The notes below the pieces were generated by a model that ran no database searches, had not been told where the DNA came from, and saw only the letters and a list, made by a program, of their open reading frames with translations. Source: Ruminococcaceae bacterium UBA1236 (GTDB taxonomy: Bacteria; Bacillota; Clostridia; Oscillospirales; Acutalibacteraceae). Taken from it: DNA of 26,929 bases. The stretch is from NCBI GenBank assembly GCA_002309055.1, contig DBWO01000051.1, positions 7,442-34,370 on the forward strand, written 5' to 3'. Made by a program: the position numbers and the translations under genes. Positions within the stretch are counted from its first letter, which is position 1, and the number at the start of each line of letters is the position of its first letter. Shown here in pieces: positions 8,026-15,969 of the stretch.

Positions 8026-8868
8026 TTATGCCTCAAGCTCGGCAAGGGCTGCGTTAAGCTCCTGCATTGCCTGCTCATACTCTTCCTGCTTGGGGGCAAC
8101 GCCGTGCCAGTTTACCTTGTCTTCCATATAGGAGACACCCTTGCCCTTTATGGACTTTGCCACAATGCAGGTGGGCTTGCCCTTGAATTCACGGGCGGCG
8201 TTGAAAGCGGCGTCAATCTCGTCAAACGAGTGAGCGTCTATCTCAATGACATTCCAGCCGAATGCCTTGAATTTTTCCGCTATGGGATAAGGTGAGTTGA
8301 CTTCCGCGACGGTGCCGTCAATCTGAAGGTTGTTATTGTCAACAACGGCAACAAGATTGTCAAGACCTTTCGCCGAAGCATACATAGCGGCCTCCCATAC
8401 CTGGCCTTCCTGAATCTCGCCGTCACCGAGGATGGTGTATACTCTGAAATCCTTACCGGCAAGCTTAGCGCCGAGCGCCATTCCGCAGGCGGCGGATATG
8501 CCCTGACCGAGTGAGCCGGTGCACATATCAACACCGGGGGTGTATTTTATGCTGGGATGGCCCTGAAGGTTGGAATCGCTCTTTCTGAGGGTCTTGATCC
8601 ATTCCATGGGAAAATAGCCTTTAAGCGCAAGTACGGCGTAAAGCGCGGGGGCGGCATGGCCTTTTGAGAGAACAAATCTGTCTCTGTTCTCGTTTTTGGG
8701 GTCGATGGGGTCAACGTTCATATGGTTGAAATAGAGATAGGTAATGATATCAACGCAGGAGAGCGAGCCGCCCGGGTGACCGGACTTCGCGTTGTAAACT
8801 CCTTCGACGATACCCATTCTCGCCTTGCAGGCAAGAATCTTCAACTGTTTTCTGTTAACTGCATCCAT
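8026..8868 (-). CDS. Transketolase, N-terminal subunit (split enzyme)
   Basis: 280 residues: the thiamine-diphosphate binding half. Motifs are SGHPGGSLS (H31), SKGHAAPALYA (H71), GSLGQGIS and the cofactor/Mg signature GDGEIQEGQ...VVDNNNLQIDG (about 148-185). It pairs with the C-half 19 bases downstream. The frame is open to a GTG at 8877, but that codon overlaps the strong GGGAGG ribosome site at 8877-8882, so the ATG at 8868, 8 bases after it, is the real start. Split transketolases of this type are common in Firmicutes and archaea. Confidence 0.94.
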   Translation of the reverse strand: MDAVNRKQLKILACKARMGIVEGVYNAKSGHPGGSLSCVDIITYLYFNHMNVDPIDPKNENRDRFVLSKGHAAPALYAVLALKGYFPMEWIKTLRKSDSNLQGHPSIKYTPGVDMCTGSLGQGISAACGMALGAKLAGKDFRVYTILGDGEIQEGQVWEAAMYASAKGLDNLVAVVDNNNLQIDGTVAEVNSPYPIAEKFKAFGWNVIEIDAHSFDEIDAAFNAAREFKGKPTCIVAKSIKGKGVSYMEDKVNWHGVAPKQEEYEQAMQELNAALAELEA

Positions 8869-8876
8869 TGCAGCCA

Positions 8877-8882
8877 CCTCCC
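8877..8882 (-). promoter_or_regulatory. Ribosome binding site fixing the transketolase N-half start
   Basis: GGGAGG on the - strand, with GGAGG 8 bases before the ATG at 8868. The upstream in-frame GTG (8875-8877) overlaps this site and so cannot be the start it serves. Confidence 0.8.
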
Positions 8883-8890
8883 GTTTTGAT

Positions 8891-9727
8891 TTATAAATTT
8901 TGTTTTATTTTTCTCTCAAGGTATCCGAGGAAATCGGCAACGGCACCCAGGTCGCAGTGGCAGGTGACGTATTCGCAGATTTCCTTGATTTTGCCGGGCG
9001 CCTGTCCGCAGCATGCGGCAACGCCTACCTGGGTGAGCATCTCATAGTCATTGTAATAGTCGCCTATGGCGGCGGTATGGTCGGGGTCAATGCCGAGCAT
9101 CGCCGCGAGACGGAGCACCGCCGAGCCCTTGTGAGTGCCCTTCGCGAGCACCTCAAAGCTGGCTATTGAGGTTGAGATAACTATAAAATCGCGGTTTTCG
9201 ATTTTTTCAAGGCGTTTCTTTACGTTTTTGATTCTCCACGGAGGGCCCGAAAAAATAACCTTGCCCCAGTCCTCTTTGGGCACATCGTTTATGTTATGCC
9301 TGATTTTATGGTCAAGCTTATCCGCAAGCACATAAATAATACCCCAGAGACCGAGACCGGAAATGTAATACATATCGTCCTTTGTGACAATCACATTGTC
9401 AACCGTGGGGTATTTTCTCGCGACTTTGCAAAGGTCTTCCATCGCCTCTTTGCTAAGAGGGCTGAAATAAATCATCTCTTCCTTTGTGAAGTCGTATATT
9501 CCCGCGCCGTTAATAACCACGGCGGGGGTATCTATGGGAAGCTTTTTATAATGGCGGCTCATTGACTGCGGGCTGCGGCTTGAGGCGAGAGTGAATCTGC
9601 CGCCCCTCGCGACGAAATCGGTAATTGCCTCAAGATTACGCCTGGGAAGCTTTCGCCTTTTGTTATTAAGCGTGCCGTCAATGTCCGACGTGACAAGCCA
9701 TTTTGAAAGTATTGATTCTGAAATCAT
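8891..9727 (-). CDS. HAD-superfamily Cof-type phosphatase
   Basis: 278 residues. The catalytic DxD motif is SDIDGTLN (D15 nucleophile, D17). Motif II is within LASSRSP, the lysine of motif III lies in GTHKGSAV, and motif IV is GDYYNDYEML. The large cap inserted between motifs II and III places it in subfamily IIB (Cof/YidA-like), which dephosphorylates sugar phosphates, FMN or thiamine intermediates. The adjacent split transketolase makes a sugar phosphate or thiamine phosphate substrate attractive, but this is not shown. An AAAGG ribosome site lies 5 bases before the ATG. Confidence 0.92.
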   Translation of the reverse strand: MISESILSKWLVTSDIDGTLNNKRRKLPRRNLEAITDFVARGGRFTLASSRSPQSMSRHYKKLPIDTPAVVINGAGIYDFTKEEMIYFSPLSKEAMEDLCKVARKYPTVDNVIVTKDDMYYISGLGLWGIIYVLADKLDHKIRHNINDVPKEDWGKVIFSGPPWRIKNVKKRLEKIENRDFIVISTSIASFEVLAKGTHKGSAVLRLAAMLGIDPDHTAAIGDYYNDYEMLTQVGVAACCGQAPGKIKEICEYVTCHCDLGAVADFLGYLERKIKQNL

Positions 9728-9775
9728 TTATGCCTTTTGCGGCGCTTAAAGCACCGCCCTCTCTGTTATTGTGCG

Positions 9776-10714
9776 TTATATTTTGCCTAGGAAGTTTTCA
9801 AACCATTCGGGTAAAGGCGCCTCAAGGCGGATTCTTTCACCCGTAACGGGGTGGTCAAAGCCGAGCACTGCGGCAAACAGACATTGACCGCTGAGGCCTT
9901 TGGCCGGGGGCTTCGGGCCGTAAACCGGGTCGCCCGCGACAGGGTGCCCGATTGAGGCCATGTGTACTCTTATCTGATGAGTCCTGCCCGTTTCGAGAAT
10001 ACATTTTATATATGCGAATCTGTTTTTATTTTCAATCACTTCGTAGTGCGTAACGGCGTTTTTGGAGTTTCTGTCCGTTATACACATTTTTTTGCGGTCC
10101 GCCGTGCTTCTGCCGATGGGCGCGTCGATAACGCCCTGCAAATCGGTGAAATTGCCGTGCACAACGGCCCTGTACTCCCTGTCGAGGGAGTGCTCTTTAA
10201 TCTGCCCGGAGAGTGAAAGATGGGCAACGTCATTTTTCGCAACAAGCAGAAGGCCGCCCGTGTCTTTGTCTATGCGGTGAACTATGCCGGGCCTTATCGC
10301 TCCGTTTATGCCGGAAAGCCGGCCGTCACAGTGATAAAGCAGGGCGTTTACAAGCGTGCCTGAGGTGTTGCCGGGCGCCGGATGCACAACCATACCCTGC
10401 GGTTTGTTGACAACGAGCATGCACTCGTCCTCATAGACTATATCAAGGGGAATGTTTTCTTTCTCAAGCGAGATATGCTCGGGCTCCTTAACGGTGAATT
10501 CGAGCACCTCACCCTCACGGGGCCTGTAGCTTTTTGAAACAGCGCGGTCGCCGCATAAAACCAAAGAATCGGAAAAAAGGCTCTGAATAAATGATCTTGA
10601 ATATCCTTCAAGCACGCAGGAAAGGATTTTATCCGCCCTTTCCTGCGCCATATCCCCGTCAACAAGAATTGACAAGGGCTCGTTATATTCAAATGAGCTT
10701 ATCTTTTCCGTCAT
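9776..10714 (-). CDS. RluD/RluA-family rRNA pseudouridine synthase
   Basis: 312 residues. An N-terminal S4-like RNA-binding domain (about 20-80) is followed by the catalytic domain with GIVHRIDKDTGGLLLVAKN, where D149 is the catalytic aspartate, and the C-terminal TGRTHQIRVHMASIGHP motif. RluD-type enzymes modify uridines in 23S rRNA, and the S4 domain plus length fit RluD (YlyB in Bacillus) best. The start lies inside lspA: the two genes overlap by 26 bases in different frames, as lspA-ylyB are adjacent in many Firmicutes. The ribosome site is weak, so it is probably translationally coupled to lspA. Confidence 0.94.
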   Translation of the reverse strand: MTEKISSFEYNEPLSILVDGDMAQERADKILSCVLEGYSRSFIQSLFSDSLVLCGDRAVSKSYRPREGEVLEFTVKEPEHISLEKENIPLDIVYEDECMLVVNKPQGMVVHPAPGNTSGTLVNALLYHCDGRLSGINGAIRPGIVHRIDKDTGGLLLVAKNDVAHLSLSGQIKEHSLDREYRAVVHGNFTDLQGVIDAPIGRSTADRKKMCITDRNSKNAVTHYEVIENKNRFAYIKCILETGRTHQIRVHMASIGHPVAGDPVYGPKPPAKGLSGQCLFAAVLGFDHPVTGERIRLEAPLPEWFENFLGKI

Positions 10715-11204
10715 CTTCTGTGTCTTTGTTGTCCTGTTTTCCTTTTTTCTTTTCGAGAATGAGTTCTCTTATCTCATAGATGATGAGAAGCCCCGCGCCG
10801 ACCGTGACGAATATATCCGCTACATTGAAAACAGCGAAATTCATAAACAGCGGCTCAATGAAATCCACCACATAGCCGTTTGCTATGCGGTCAATCACGT
10901 TGCCCGTGCCTCCGGCTATTATGAGAATGAGGCAGGCGCAAACAAAGCGGGACTTTGCCCTGCGCGTGAGAAGCACGAACAGGCAGAGAACAAGCACAAG
11001 CACGGTAAAAACCGAGAGCATAGCGGTGCTGTCGGAAAACGCGCTGAATGCCGCGCCGGTGTTCTCGGTGTATCTCAGGCGGAAAAGACCGAAGAGGATG
11101 TCTTTGCTCTCACCGCCCTTGAACACGCGAATTACGGCGATTTTGCTGATTCTGTCAAGCCCGGTAAGCACGGCTATGAGAATCAGTGAGATTATCTGAA
11201 ACAT
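10689..11204 (-). CDS. lspA: Lipoprotein signal peptidase (signal peptidase II)
   Basis: 171-residue inner-membrane aspartic protease that removes signal peptides from diacylglyceryl-modified prolipoproteins. Four hydrophobic segments are visible. The family motifs are TGLDRISK near the N-terminus, YTENTGAAFS, GGTGNVIDR (D105) and FNVAD (D130); D105 and D130 form the catalytic pair. The charged tail after residue 150 (EKKKGKQDNK onward) is longer than usual and overlaps the rluD-like gene by 26 bases. The start is 6 bases from the divIVA stop with no clear Shine-Dalgarno, suggesting translational coupling. Confidence 0.95.
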   Translation of the reverse strand: MFQIISLILIAVLTGLDRISKIAVIRVFKGGESKDILFGLFRLRYTENTGAAFSAFSDSTAMLSVFTVLVLVLCLFVLLTRRAKSRFVCACLILIIAGGTGNVIDRIANGYVVDFIEPLFMNFAVFNVADIFVTVGAGLLIIYEIRELILEKKKGKQDNKDTEDDGKDKLI

Positions 11205-11210
11205 AGGTTA

Positions 11211-12530
11211 TCAATCAAAAAGGTTATCGAAAAGGGATGTGATATCGTCATCATCATCTGAGCCGCCTTCGCCGTCAATAGCGCCTATGCTCTCGTTAAG
11301 GCTGGCGAGAAAATCGGCGTCATCATCCGCGGGAGCCGCCGGAGCGTCAAAGCCGTCAAGGTTGAACTCGGGCTCCGCGTTAACAGGCGCCTCATAAGCG
11401 GGAGCCGCCGGAGCATCAAAAGCGGGAACCGCGGGCTCATCAAAAACAGGTGCCGCGGGTGCTTCAACAGCAGTGGGAGCATCGGGGAGGATATCATCGA
11501 TGCTCGAGGCGAAATCGACCTCGGGAGCGGGTTGCTCGTCAAAGAGGGCAAAAATATCGTCAAGTTCGTCGTCGGAAGCGGTGTCCTGCGGAGCAGCAGG
11601 CTCTTCCTTTGCCTTTACGGGAATCATGAGACCGTCATCTTCGTCCTCAACGGGGGCGAAAATGTCTTCGGGAGCCGGTGCGGGATTCTCAGCGGGAGCT
11701 TCAAAAACGGGAGCCGCTTCTTCGGCAGGGGCTTCGGGCTCTGCAAAAGCGGGAGTTTCATCGATGATTTCCGTTGCGGACTCTTCGATTATCTCCTCAG
11801 CCGGAGCGGGTTCTTCGGCAGGAGCTTCAAAGGCGGGAGCCGCCTCAACAACGGCATTTTCAACCGCCTGTGCCGCGGCATTGACCGCGGGCATAACTGT
11901 CTGGATGTCTATATCCTGAGCACTGCAGAGAGCTTCGACCATTGCCTTGAATCTGTCCATCTCGGCCTTGACCTTTGAAAGCTCCGCAGTGTAATACTCG
12001 TATTTGCTCTTGCTGTCGCCGACTATCTCTTCGCCCTGCCTGTTGGCGGCGCTGATGATTTCGTCCGCTTTCGCCTGAGCGGCGGCAAGCTTGCCGTCCG
12101 CCTCATGCTGTGCTCTCTCGGTGAGAGACGCAACGGCGGTTCTCGCGTTGTTGACGATATCGCCTGCCTGGGAACGTGCCGCGTCCGCGAGCTCATTTGC
12201 CTGCTTCTCGGCGTTTTCGGATATCTCCTTCGCCTTTGCCTCGGCATCGCTTATCCTGGCGCTTGCCCTGGTCTCGGCGTCCTTGCTGACGGACTCCGCC
12301 ATTTTGTGAGCATCAAGAAGAGCGTTCTTGATTGCTTCTTCGTTATTGCGGTATTCCTCAACCTTTTCGGCGAGAATGCTTATCTTTTTGACGAGGGCAT
12401 TATTCTGGTTGAGCATTTCGGCGTATGCCTGGGCAACGGTGCCGAGAAAAGCGTCAACCTCCTGCGCGTTGTATGTGCCCGCACTCACGGGGGTGAATTT
12501 GGCGTTTGCTATCTGCTCGGGTCTGATCAT
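11211..12530 (-). CDS. divIVA: DivIVA cell-division/polarity scaffold with long acidic C-terminal tail
   Basis: 439 residues, far longer than Bacillus DivIVA (about 165). Residues 1-65 are the conserved membrane-curvature-sensing N-terminal domain (MIRPEQIANAKFTPVSAGTY, NAQEVDAFL). A long Ala/Glu coiled coil follows to about 200. From about 225 to the end is a low-complexity Pro/Ala/Glu/Asp-rich, probably disordered tail with repeats such as EAPAEE and DAPAAP, and acidic-hydrophobic clusters (DDELDDIFALFDE, SSIDDILPD, DDDITSLFDNLFD at the terminus). It binds curved membrane at division septa and poles and recruits partners. It sits 22 bases after sepF, the classic sepF-divIVA order. Confidence 0.95.
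   Translation of the reverse strand: MIRPEQIANAKFTPVSAGTYNAQEVDAFLGTVAQAYAEMLNQNNALVKKISILAEKVEEYRNNEEAIKNALLDAHKMAESVSKDAETRASARISDAEAKAKEISENAEKQANELADAARSQAGDIVNNARTAVASLTERAQHEADGKLAAAQAKADEIISAANRQGEEIVGDSKSKYEYYTAELSKVKAEMDRFKAMVEALCSAQDIDIQTVMPAVNAAAQAVENAVVEAAPAFEAPAEEPAPAEEIIEESATEIIDETPAFAEPEAPAEEAAPVFEAPAENPAPAPEDIFAPVEDEDDGLMIPVKAKEEPAAPQDTASDDELDDIFALFDEQPAPEVDFASSIDDILPDAPTAVEAPAAPVFDEPAVPAFDAPAAPAYEAPVNAEPEFNLDGFDAPAAPADDDADFLASLNESIGAIDGEGGSDDDDDITSLFDNLFD
11300..11843 (-). repeat. Degenerate Pro/Ala/Glu-coding repeats in the divIVA tail
   Basis: The segment encodes many variants of EAPAEE, FEAPAE and FDAPAAP. At DNA level a 17-base string is repeated exactly at 11329-11345 and 11398-11414, and the match extends to 23 bases with one change. 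This looks like internal duplication within a disordered coding region and not a mobile repeat. Confidence 0.7.
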
Positions 12531-12552
12531 ATTAACACCTGACCTCTCTTAC

Positions 12553-13044
12553 TTAAAATTCGATGTCCGCGCCGCTGAGATCTTCGCCGAGCTCACCGGT
12601 AACGGGAACGTTGTTGGGTGTGATAATGTATGCTCTGCCGGCAACCTTTTTGAAGTCGCCGTCGTTTGCGTAGGAGACACCGTAAAGCACGTCAATAATT
12701 CTCTGCGCGTCGGTGTTGGGGCAGGTTTCGAGGTTGAGAACGACGATTCTCTTTTCCTTGAGAATGTCGGCAACCTTGGTAACTTCGTCAAAGCTGTCTA
12801 TCTGCTGGAACACAACTCTGGGCTTTGCCGACGGAGCCGCCTTGGGGCCGTTTATGCTGACAACGTTGGAGTTTGCCTTCTCCTGCCTGCCGTGGAACAT
12901 TGTGGTCTTGGGAGCGGGCTGAGGGGCTTCTTCCGCCTCACCGGGACGAAAATCAAAATTCTCATCATACTCTGCGTCGTCCGGCTCAAAGTAGCCTTCA
13001 TCCGTGGAATTAATCCAGCTCTGCCATTTGTCTTTAAAGCTCAT
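12553..13044 (-). CDS. sepF: Cell division protein SepF
   Basis: 163 residues. The core (about 70-160) matches SepF: QQIDSFDEVTKVADILKEKR, VVLNLE...AQRIIDVLYGVSY, VAGRAYIITPNNVPV. SepF polymerises into rings, bundles FtsZ and tethers it to the membrane through an N-terminal amphipathic helix. Here the N-terminal MSFKDKWQSWINS could be that helix. An acidic linker follows, and a segment with MFHGRQEKANSN. A very strong ribosome site (AAGGAGG) precedes the ATG. It lies in the yggS-sepF-divIVA order conserved in Firmicutes, and probably has its own promoter inside yggS. Confidence 0.95.
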   Translation of the reverse strand: MSFKDKWQSWINSTDEGYFEPDDAEYDENFDFRPGEAEEAPQPAPKTTMFHGRQEKANSNVVSINGPKAAPSAKPRVVFQQIDSFDEVTKVADILKEKRIVVLNLETCPNTDAQRIIDVLYGVSYANDGDFKKVAGRAYIITPNNVPVTGELGEDLSGADIEF

Positions 13045-13095
13045 TTTTTTATCCTCCTTAGAATGTGACCGCGAAAGCGGTTGCCCTTTTTTGAA

Positions 13096-13830
13096 TCAGT
13101 GTCTGTCGGTATAAATTCTGGGGCCGAAAATTGCCGAGCCCACACGCACGAGGTTGGCGCCCGACAGAATCGCCTCCTCATAGTCACCGGACATTCCCAT
13201 TGACAAAATGTCCATACTTATATTATCTATATTTTTTGAACCTATGTCAATAAATATATCATGTATATTTTGAAAAATTTTTAATAATTTGTGTTTATCT
13301 TCCTCAATAGGCGCCACACACATCAGACCTCTTACGCGTATTCCCTCAACTTCCGAGATTTCAATCACGTTTTCGAGAGCGGCGGAGGGGTCAAAACCGA
13401 ATTTGCTGTCCTCACTGCCGGCGTTGATTTCGCACAGCACATCCTGCACAATTCCGGCGTTATTCGCGTGCTTAGCGATTTCCTTCGCGATTGAGAGGGA
13501 GTCAACACTCTGTATAACGTCAACCTTGCCCACGATTTTCTTTGCCTTGTTGCTCTGCAGGTGACCTATGAGATGCGCCGAAACGCCTTCAAGATTAAGC
13601 TCCGGCGCTTTTTCAAGGAATTCCTGCACCCTGTTTTCACCGATTAAATCAATTCCGCAGGAAAGGGCGTGATTGATATAGACGGGCTGTATGGTTTTTG
13701 TGACCGCCATGAAATGAATGTCAGACGGCTGCCTGCCGCTCTTAACCGCGGCCTCGGCGATATTGTTCCTTATGACCTTCAGGTTTTCCTCAATGTCGGT
13801 AAACTTGGGGTCAGCCGATAACTTTTCCAT
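13096..13830 (-). CDS. yggS: YggS/PROSC-family PLP homeostasis protein
   Basis: 244 residues from the chosen start. Signature segments are HFMAVTKTIQP, with the pyridoxal-phosphate lysine K45, LIGENRVQEFLEK, HLIGHLQSNKAKKIV, LCEINAGSEDSKFGF and LSMGMSGDYEEAI, the phosphate-binding region. These single-domain proteins bind PLP and buffer vitamin B6 and amino-acid pools; no enzyme reaction is established. The frame is open to 13866, but the ATG at 13830 is preferred, because it follows an AAAGGA ribosome site and matches family length. It overlaps the HlyD-like gene by 20 bases. The stretch at about 13200-13290 is strikingly AT-rich compared with the rest of the gene. Confidence 0.95.
   Translation of the reverse strand: MEKLSADPKFTDIEENLKVIRNNIAEAAVKSGRQPSDIHFMAVTKTIQPVYINHALSCGIDLIGENRVQEFLEKAPELNLEGVSAHLIGHLQSNKAKKIVGKVDVIQSVDSLSIAKEIAKHANNAGIVQDVLCEINAGSEDSKFGFDPSAALENVIEISEVEGIRVRGLMCVAPIEEDKHKLLKIFQNIHDIFIDIGSKNIDNISMDILSMGMSGDYEEAILSGANLVRVGSAIFGPRIYTDRH
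13222..13250 (-). promoter_or_regulatory. Predicted sigma-A promoter inside yggS, reading toward sepF-divIVA
   Basis: On the - strand, TTGACA (13245-13250) is separated by exactly 17 bases from GATAAT (13222-13227): a perfect -35 box and a 5/6 -10 box. The bases just upstream (13251-13290) are A/T tracts resembling an UP element, in an otherwise GC-balanced gene. A transcript would start near 13215, giving a leader of about 170 bases before sepF. Confidence 0.72.
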
Positions 13831-15031
13831 TGTACAGATCCTTTCCCGAGATGACAACCTCGTCATACTGCGAGAGCCAGCCGGAGGTGCCCGGTTTGTT
13901 CTTCGCGATTACATATTCCGCGTCGGAGTAAACCTCCTCGATGCGGTTGAATTTGATGATGTTGCCCTCGATTATGTAAACGCCCTCCTGCCCTTCTTCA
14001 TTGAAGTGAACGGCGCTCTTTCTGACCTTGATGCCCGAATAACTCTTGAGCACTATCTTGCCGGAAACCTTGCGGTTCATGGCAAGGCCCTCATTCATCT
14101 CGCTGCACTTGAACACGACGAGTGTTGAGTCATCGCCCTGCGCCTTGGTTTTGCTGTAAACCCTTGCCGGTACGATATCGCCGTCCTTGTCGCCGAGCAC
14201 AAGCTGCACGCTCTTGTTGACCTCGGTGCCCGCGAGCAGGGCGGTGTCAACAATCGCAGCGGCATACCATTCGTAGCCCGTTATAAGCTTGCCCATAACG
14301 TCATCACGCGTCTCCGCTTTTTCGGCATCAAGGGCCTCCTCAAGCTTTTCGGATGTGAGAGAGTCGATATCCTCCGCACGGATTAAATCCTCATAGCCGT
14401 CAAGCCTTGAAACGAAGAAACCCGCGGACTCCGCCGTGATTATTTCCTTGGGCTCGCCTGCCTTGAGCGAGGCAATCTGCCCCTCAAGCTCCTCGATTAT
14501 GCCCGAGCAGTCAACCTCGTAACCGAGCGAAACATCCTTGCGCGAGAGCATCTCGCTGAATGAGAGCTCGCTTTCCGCAAGGCTCGAGAAATCGTTGTTG
14601 TAAACGGATTCGAGAATGGATGTAAACTCGCCGTTTATATCCTGCGTGAGCTTTTTGAGATCAAGGTTTGCGAGCTTCACGTGGTTTTCAATCTTTTTGT
14701 ATGTCTCAAGCTTTTTATTGAGGGAAATTGATTTTGAGTAGTTTTCCGCAGACTTGTCATCCGCGAAAACAGCGGCGAGCCTGTTGCCGTTTCCGACCCT
14801 TTCACCGTTTACCGCGAGAGGCACAACGACGCCCGCTTTGTCGGTGTTGATTATGGTTTCCTCGCGCACGATGAACATTTTGGCGTCAATCGTTTCGGAA
14901 ACCGACTGCACATATGCCGTGGATGTTTTATAGCTGTCGCCGATGCCCTTGAAAACATTGATTGCAAGATAGCCGGCGATAATCACCGCAAGGGCAATCG
15001 CAAGGGTGTTTGTGAGCCTTTTACTGCTCAA
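13811..15031 (-). CDS. HlyD-like membrane-anchored protein of the division cluster
   Basis: 406 residues. A single N-terminal membrane segment (about 9-27) would place the rest outside the cell. The segment after it (SVSETIDAKMFIVREETII, ADKAGVVVPLAVNGERVGNG) resembles the lipoyl-like/barrel-sandwich start of HlyD-type adaptor proteins. A helical hairpin-like region follows (about 95-180), then a beta-rich C-terminal part with RVYSKTKAQGDDSTLVVFKC and a late YNGKVIG. No ABC exporter is encoded nearby; the neighbours are miaA, yggS, sepF and divIVA. Its start overlaps the miaA stop by 4 bases (ATGA). Its function is unknown, with a role in the division-site envelope plausible from context. Confidence 0.75.
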   Translation of the reverse strand: MSSKRLTNTLAIALAVIIAGYLAINVFKGIGDSYKTSTAYVQSVSETIDAKMFIVREETIINTDKAGVVVPLAVNGERVGNGNRLAAVFADDKSAENYSKSISLNKKLETYKKIENHVKLANLDLKKLTQDINGEFTSILESVYNNDFSSLAESELSFSEMLSRKDVSLGYEVDCSGIIEELEGQIASLKAGEPKEIITAESAGFFVSRLDGYEDLIRAEDIDSLTSEKLEEALDAEKAETRDDVMGKLITGYEWYAAAIVDTALLAGTEVNKSVQLVLGDKDGDIVPARVYSKTKAQGDDSTLVVFKCSEMNEGLAMNRKVSGKIVLKSYSGIKVRKSAVHFNEEGQEGVYIIEGNIIKFNRIEEVYSDAEYVIAKNKPGTSGWLSQYDEVVISGKDLYNGKVIG

Positions 15032-15969
15032 ATGACATCACCTCCGCTCTGAAAAACACCGAGAGCACGTGAGAGAAGGTCGCTCTCCTCATCGATGTTA
15101 ATCATCTTTATTCTTCCGTCACGCCTGAACCATGTGAGCTGGCGTTTGGCGTAACGCCTTGTCTGCATTTTAAGGTTTTCAACGCACTCCTCAAGGGAGG
15201 CCTCGCCGTCAAGATACGGTTTCAACTCTTTATAGCCGATTGCCTGCACCGCCGTGTTGCCGTTTTCATTCTCAAAAAACGCCTTCGCCTCGTCGAGCAG
15301 TCCGTTTTGAAGCATAATATCTACGCGTCTGTTTATGCGGTCATAGAGAAACTGTCTGTCCTTTGCGTCAAGGCACACGGTGCGGAATTCGTATGGTGTG
15401 GGCTCGAGTTTTGATTCGAGATTCTGTGCCGATATGTTTTTGCCGGTGGTGTGATAAATCTCGAGCGCCCTGACAATGCGGTTAAGGTCGTTCACGTGCA
15501 AAAACTGAGCCCTTTCGGGGTCAAACTCACGCAGCTCATCGAGAAGGACCTGCGCCCCCTCTTTTTCTGCTCTGTCAAAGAGAAACGCCCTGTATTCAAG
15601 GTCGCTCTCCTCATCAAAAAACTTAACATTATCGGCGAGAGAGGAGTAATAAAGCCCCGTACCGCCGCAGATTACGGGCGTTTTCCCGCGCGAGTGAATA
15701 TCATTTATCGCCCTTTTCGCGTCTTCGCAGTATCTCGCGACGCTGTAGTTTTCACAAGGATCGACAAAATCGATAAGGTGGTGCGGTATGCCCTGCATCT
15801 CTTCGGGAGTGGGCTTCGCGGTAGCAATATCCATGCCCCTGTAAATCTGCATCGAGTCGCAGGAGACAACTTCGCCGCCGATCGCCTTGCACACCTCAAC
15901 GGCAAGCGCGGTTTTGCCGGACGCCGTGGGGCCGACTACGGCAAAAACAGGTAATTTACACTCTGCCAA
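15028..15969 (-). CDS. miaA: tRNA dimethylallyltransferase
   Basis: 313 residues. Transfers the dimethylallyl group from DMAPP to A37 of tRNAs reading UNN codons, making i6A. The P-loop is VVGPTASGKTAL (about 11-22), followed by VVSCDSMQIYRGMDIATAKP, HHLIDFVDP, GGTGLY and the C-terminal QTRRYAKRQLTWFR. The only plausible start is a TTG at 15967-15969: the family N-terminus follows directly and there is no in-frame ATG or GTG nearby. The start overlaps the mutL end by 14 bases, so translation is probably coupled. MiaB, the next enzyme acting on the same base, is encoded upstream in the same operon. Confidence 0.95.
   Translation of the reverse strand: MAECKLPVFAVVGPTASGKTALAVEVCKAIGGEVVSCDSMQIYRGMDIATAKPTPEEMQGIPHHLIDFVDPCENYSVARYCEDAKRAINDIHSRGKTPVICGGTGLYYSSLADNVKFFDEESDLEYRAFLFDRAEKEGAQVLLDELREFDPERAQFLHVNDLNRIVRALEIYHTTGKNISAQNLESKLEPTPYEFRTVCLDAKDRQFLYDRINRRVDIMLQNGLLDEAKAFFENENGNTAVQAIGYKELKPYLDGEASLEECVENLKMQTRRYAKRQLTWFRRDGRIKMINIDEESDLLSRALGVFQSGGDVI

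Noticed and set aside
8869..8877. GTG at 8877 as start of the transketolase N half
   Set aside because: It overlaps the ribosome binding site that serves the ATG at 8868.
9739..9757. Short GC-rich hairpin between the RluD-like and HAD genes
   Set aside because: Seven pairs with one wobble and no U-tract on either strand, so it is not an intrinsic terminator; at most it touches the HAD leader.
9985..10040. TTGAAA with TATAAA on the - strand inside the RluD-like gene, upstream of the HAD gene
   Set aside because: Spacing is 19 bases for the better -10 box, or 17 bases for a poor one; too weak to list as a promoter.
11473..11978. Two long + strand open frames opposite divIVA, one very Ser/Ala/Gly-rich
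   Set aside because: They mirror the low-complexity acidic tail of divIVA on the other strand, have no ribosome site or known family, and reflect codon bias.
13068..13081. Hairpin with a GAAA loop (+ strand) upstream of sepF
   Set aside because: Only 5-6 pairs; on the transcribed - strand no U-run follows. The T-run lies on the antisense side and is too far from the stem.
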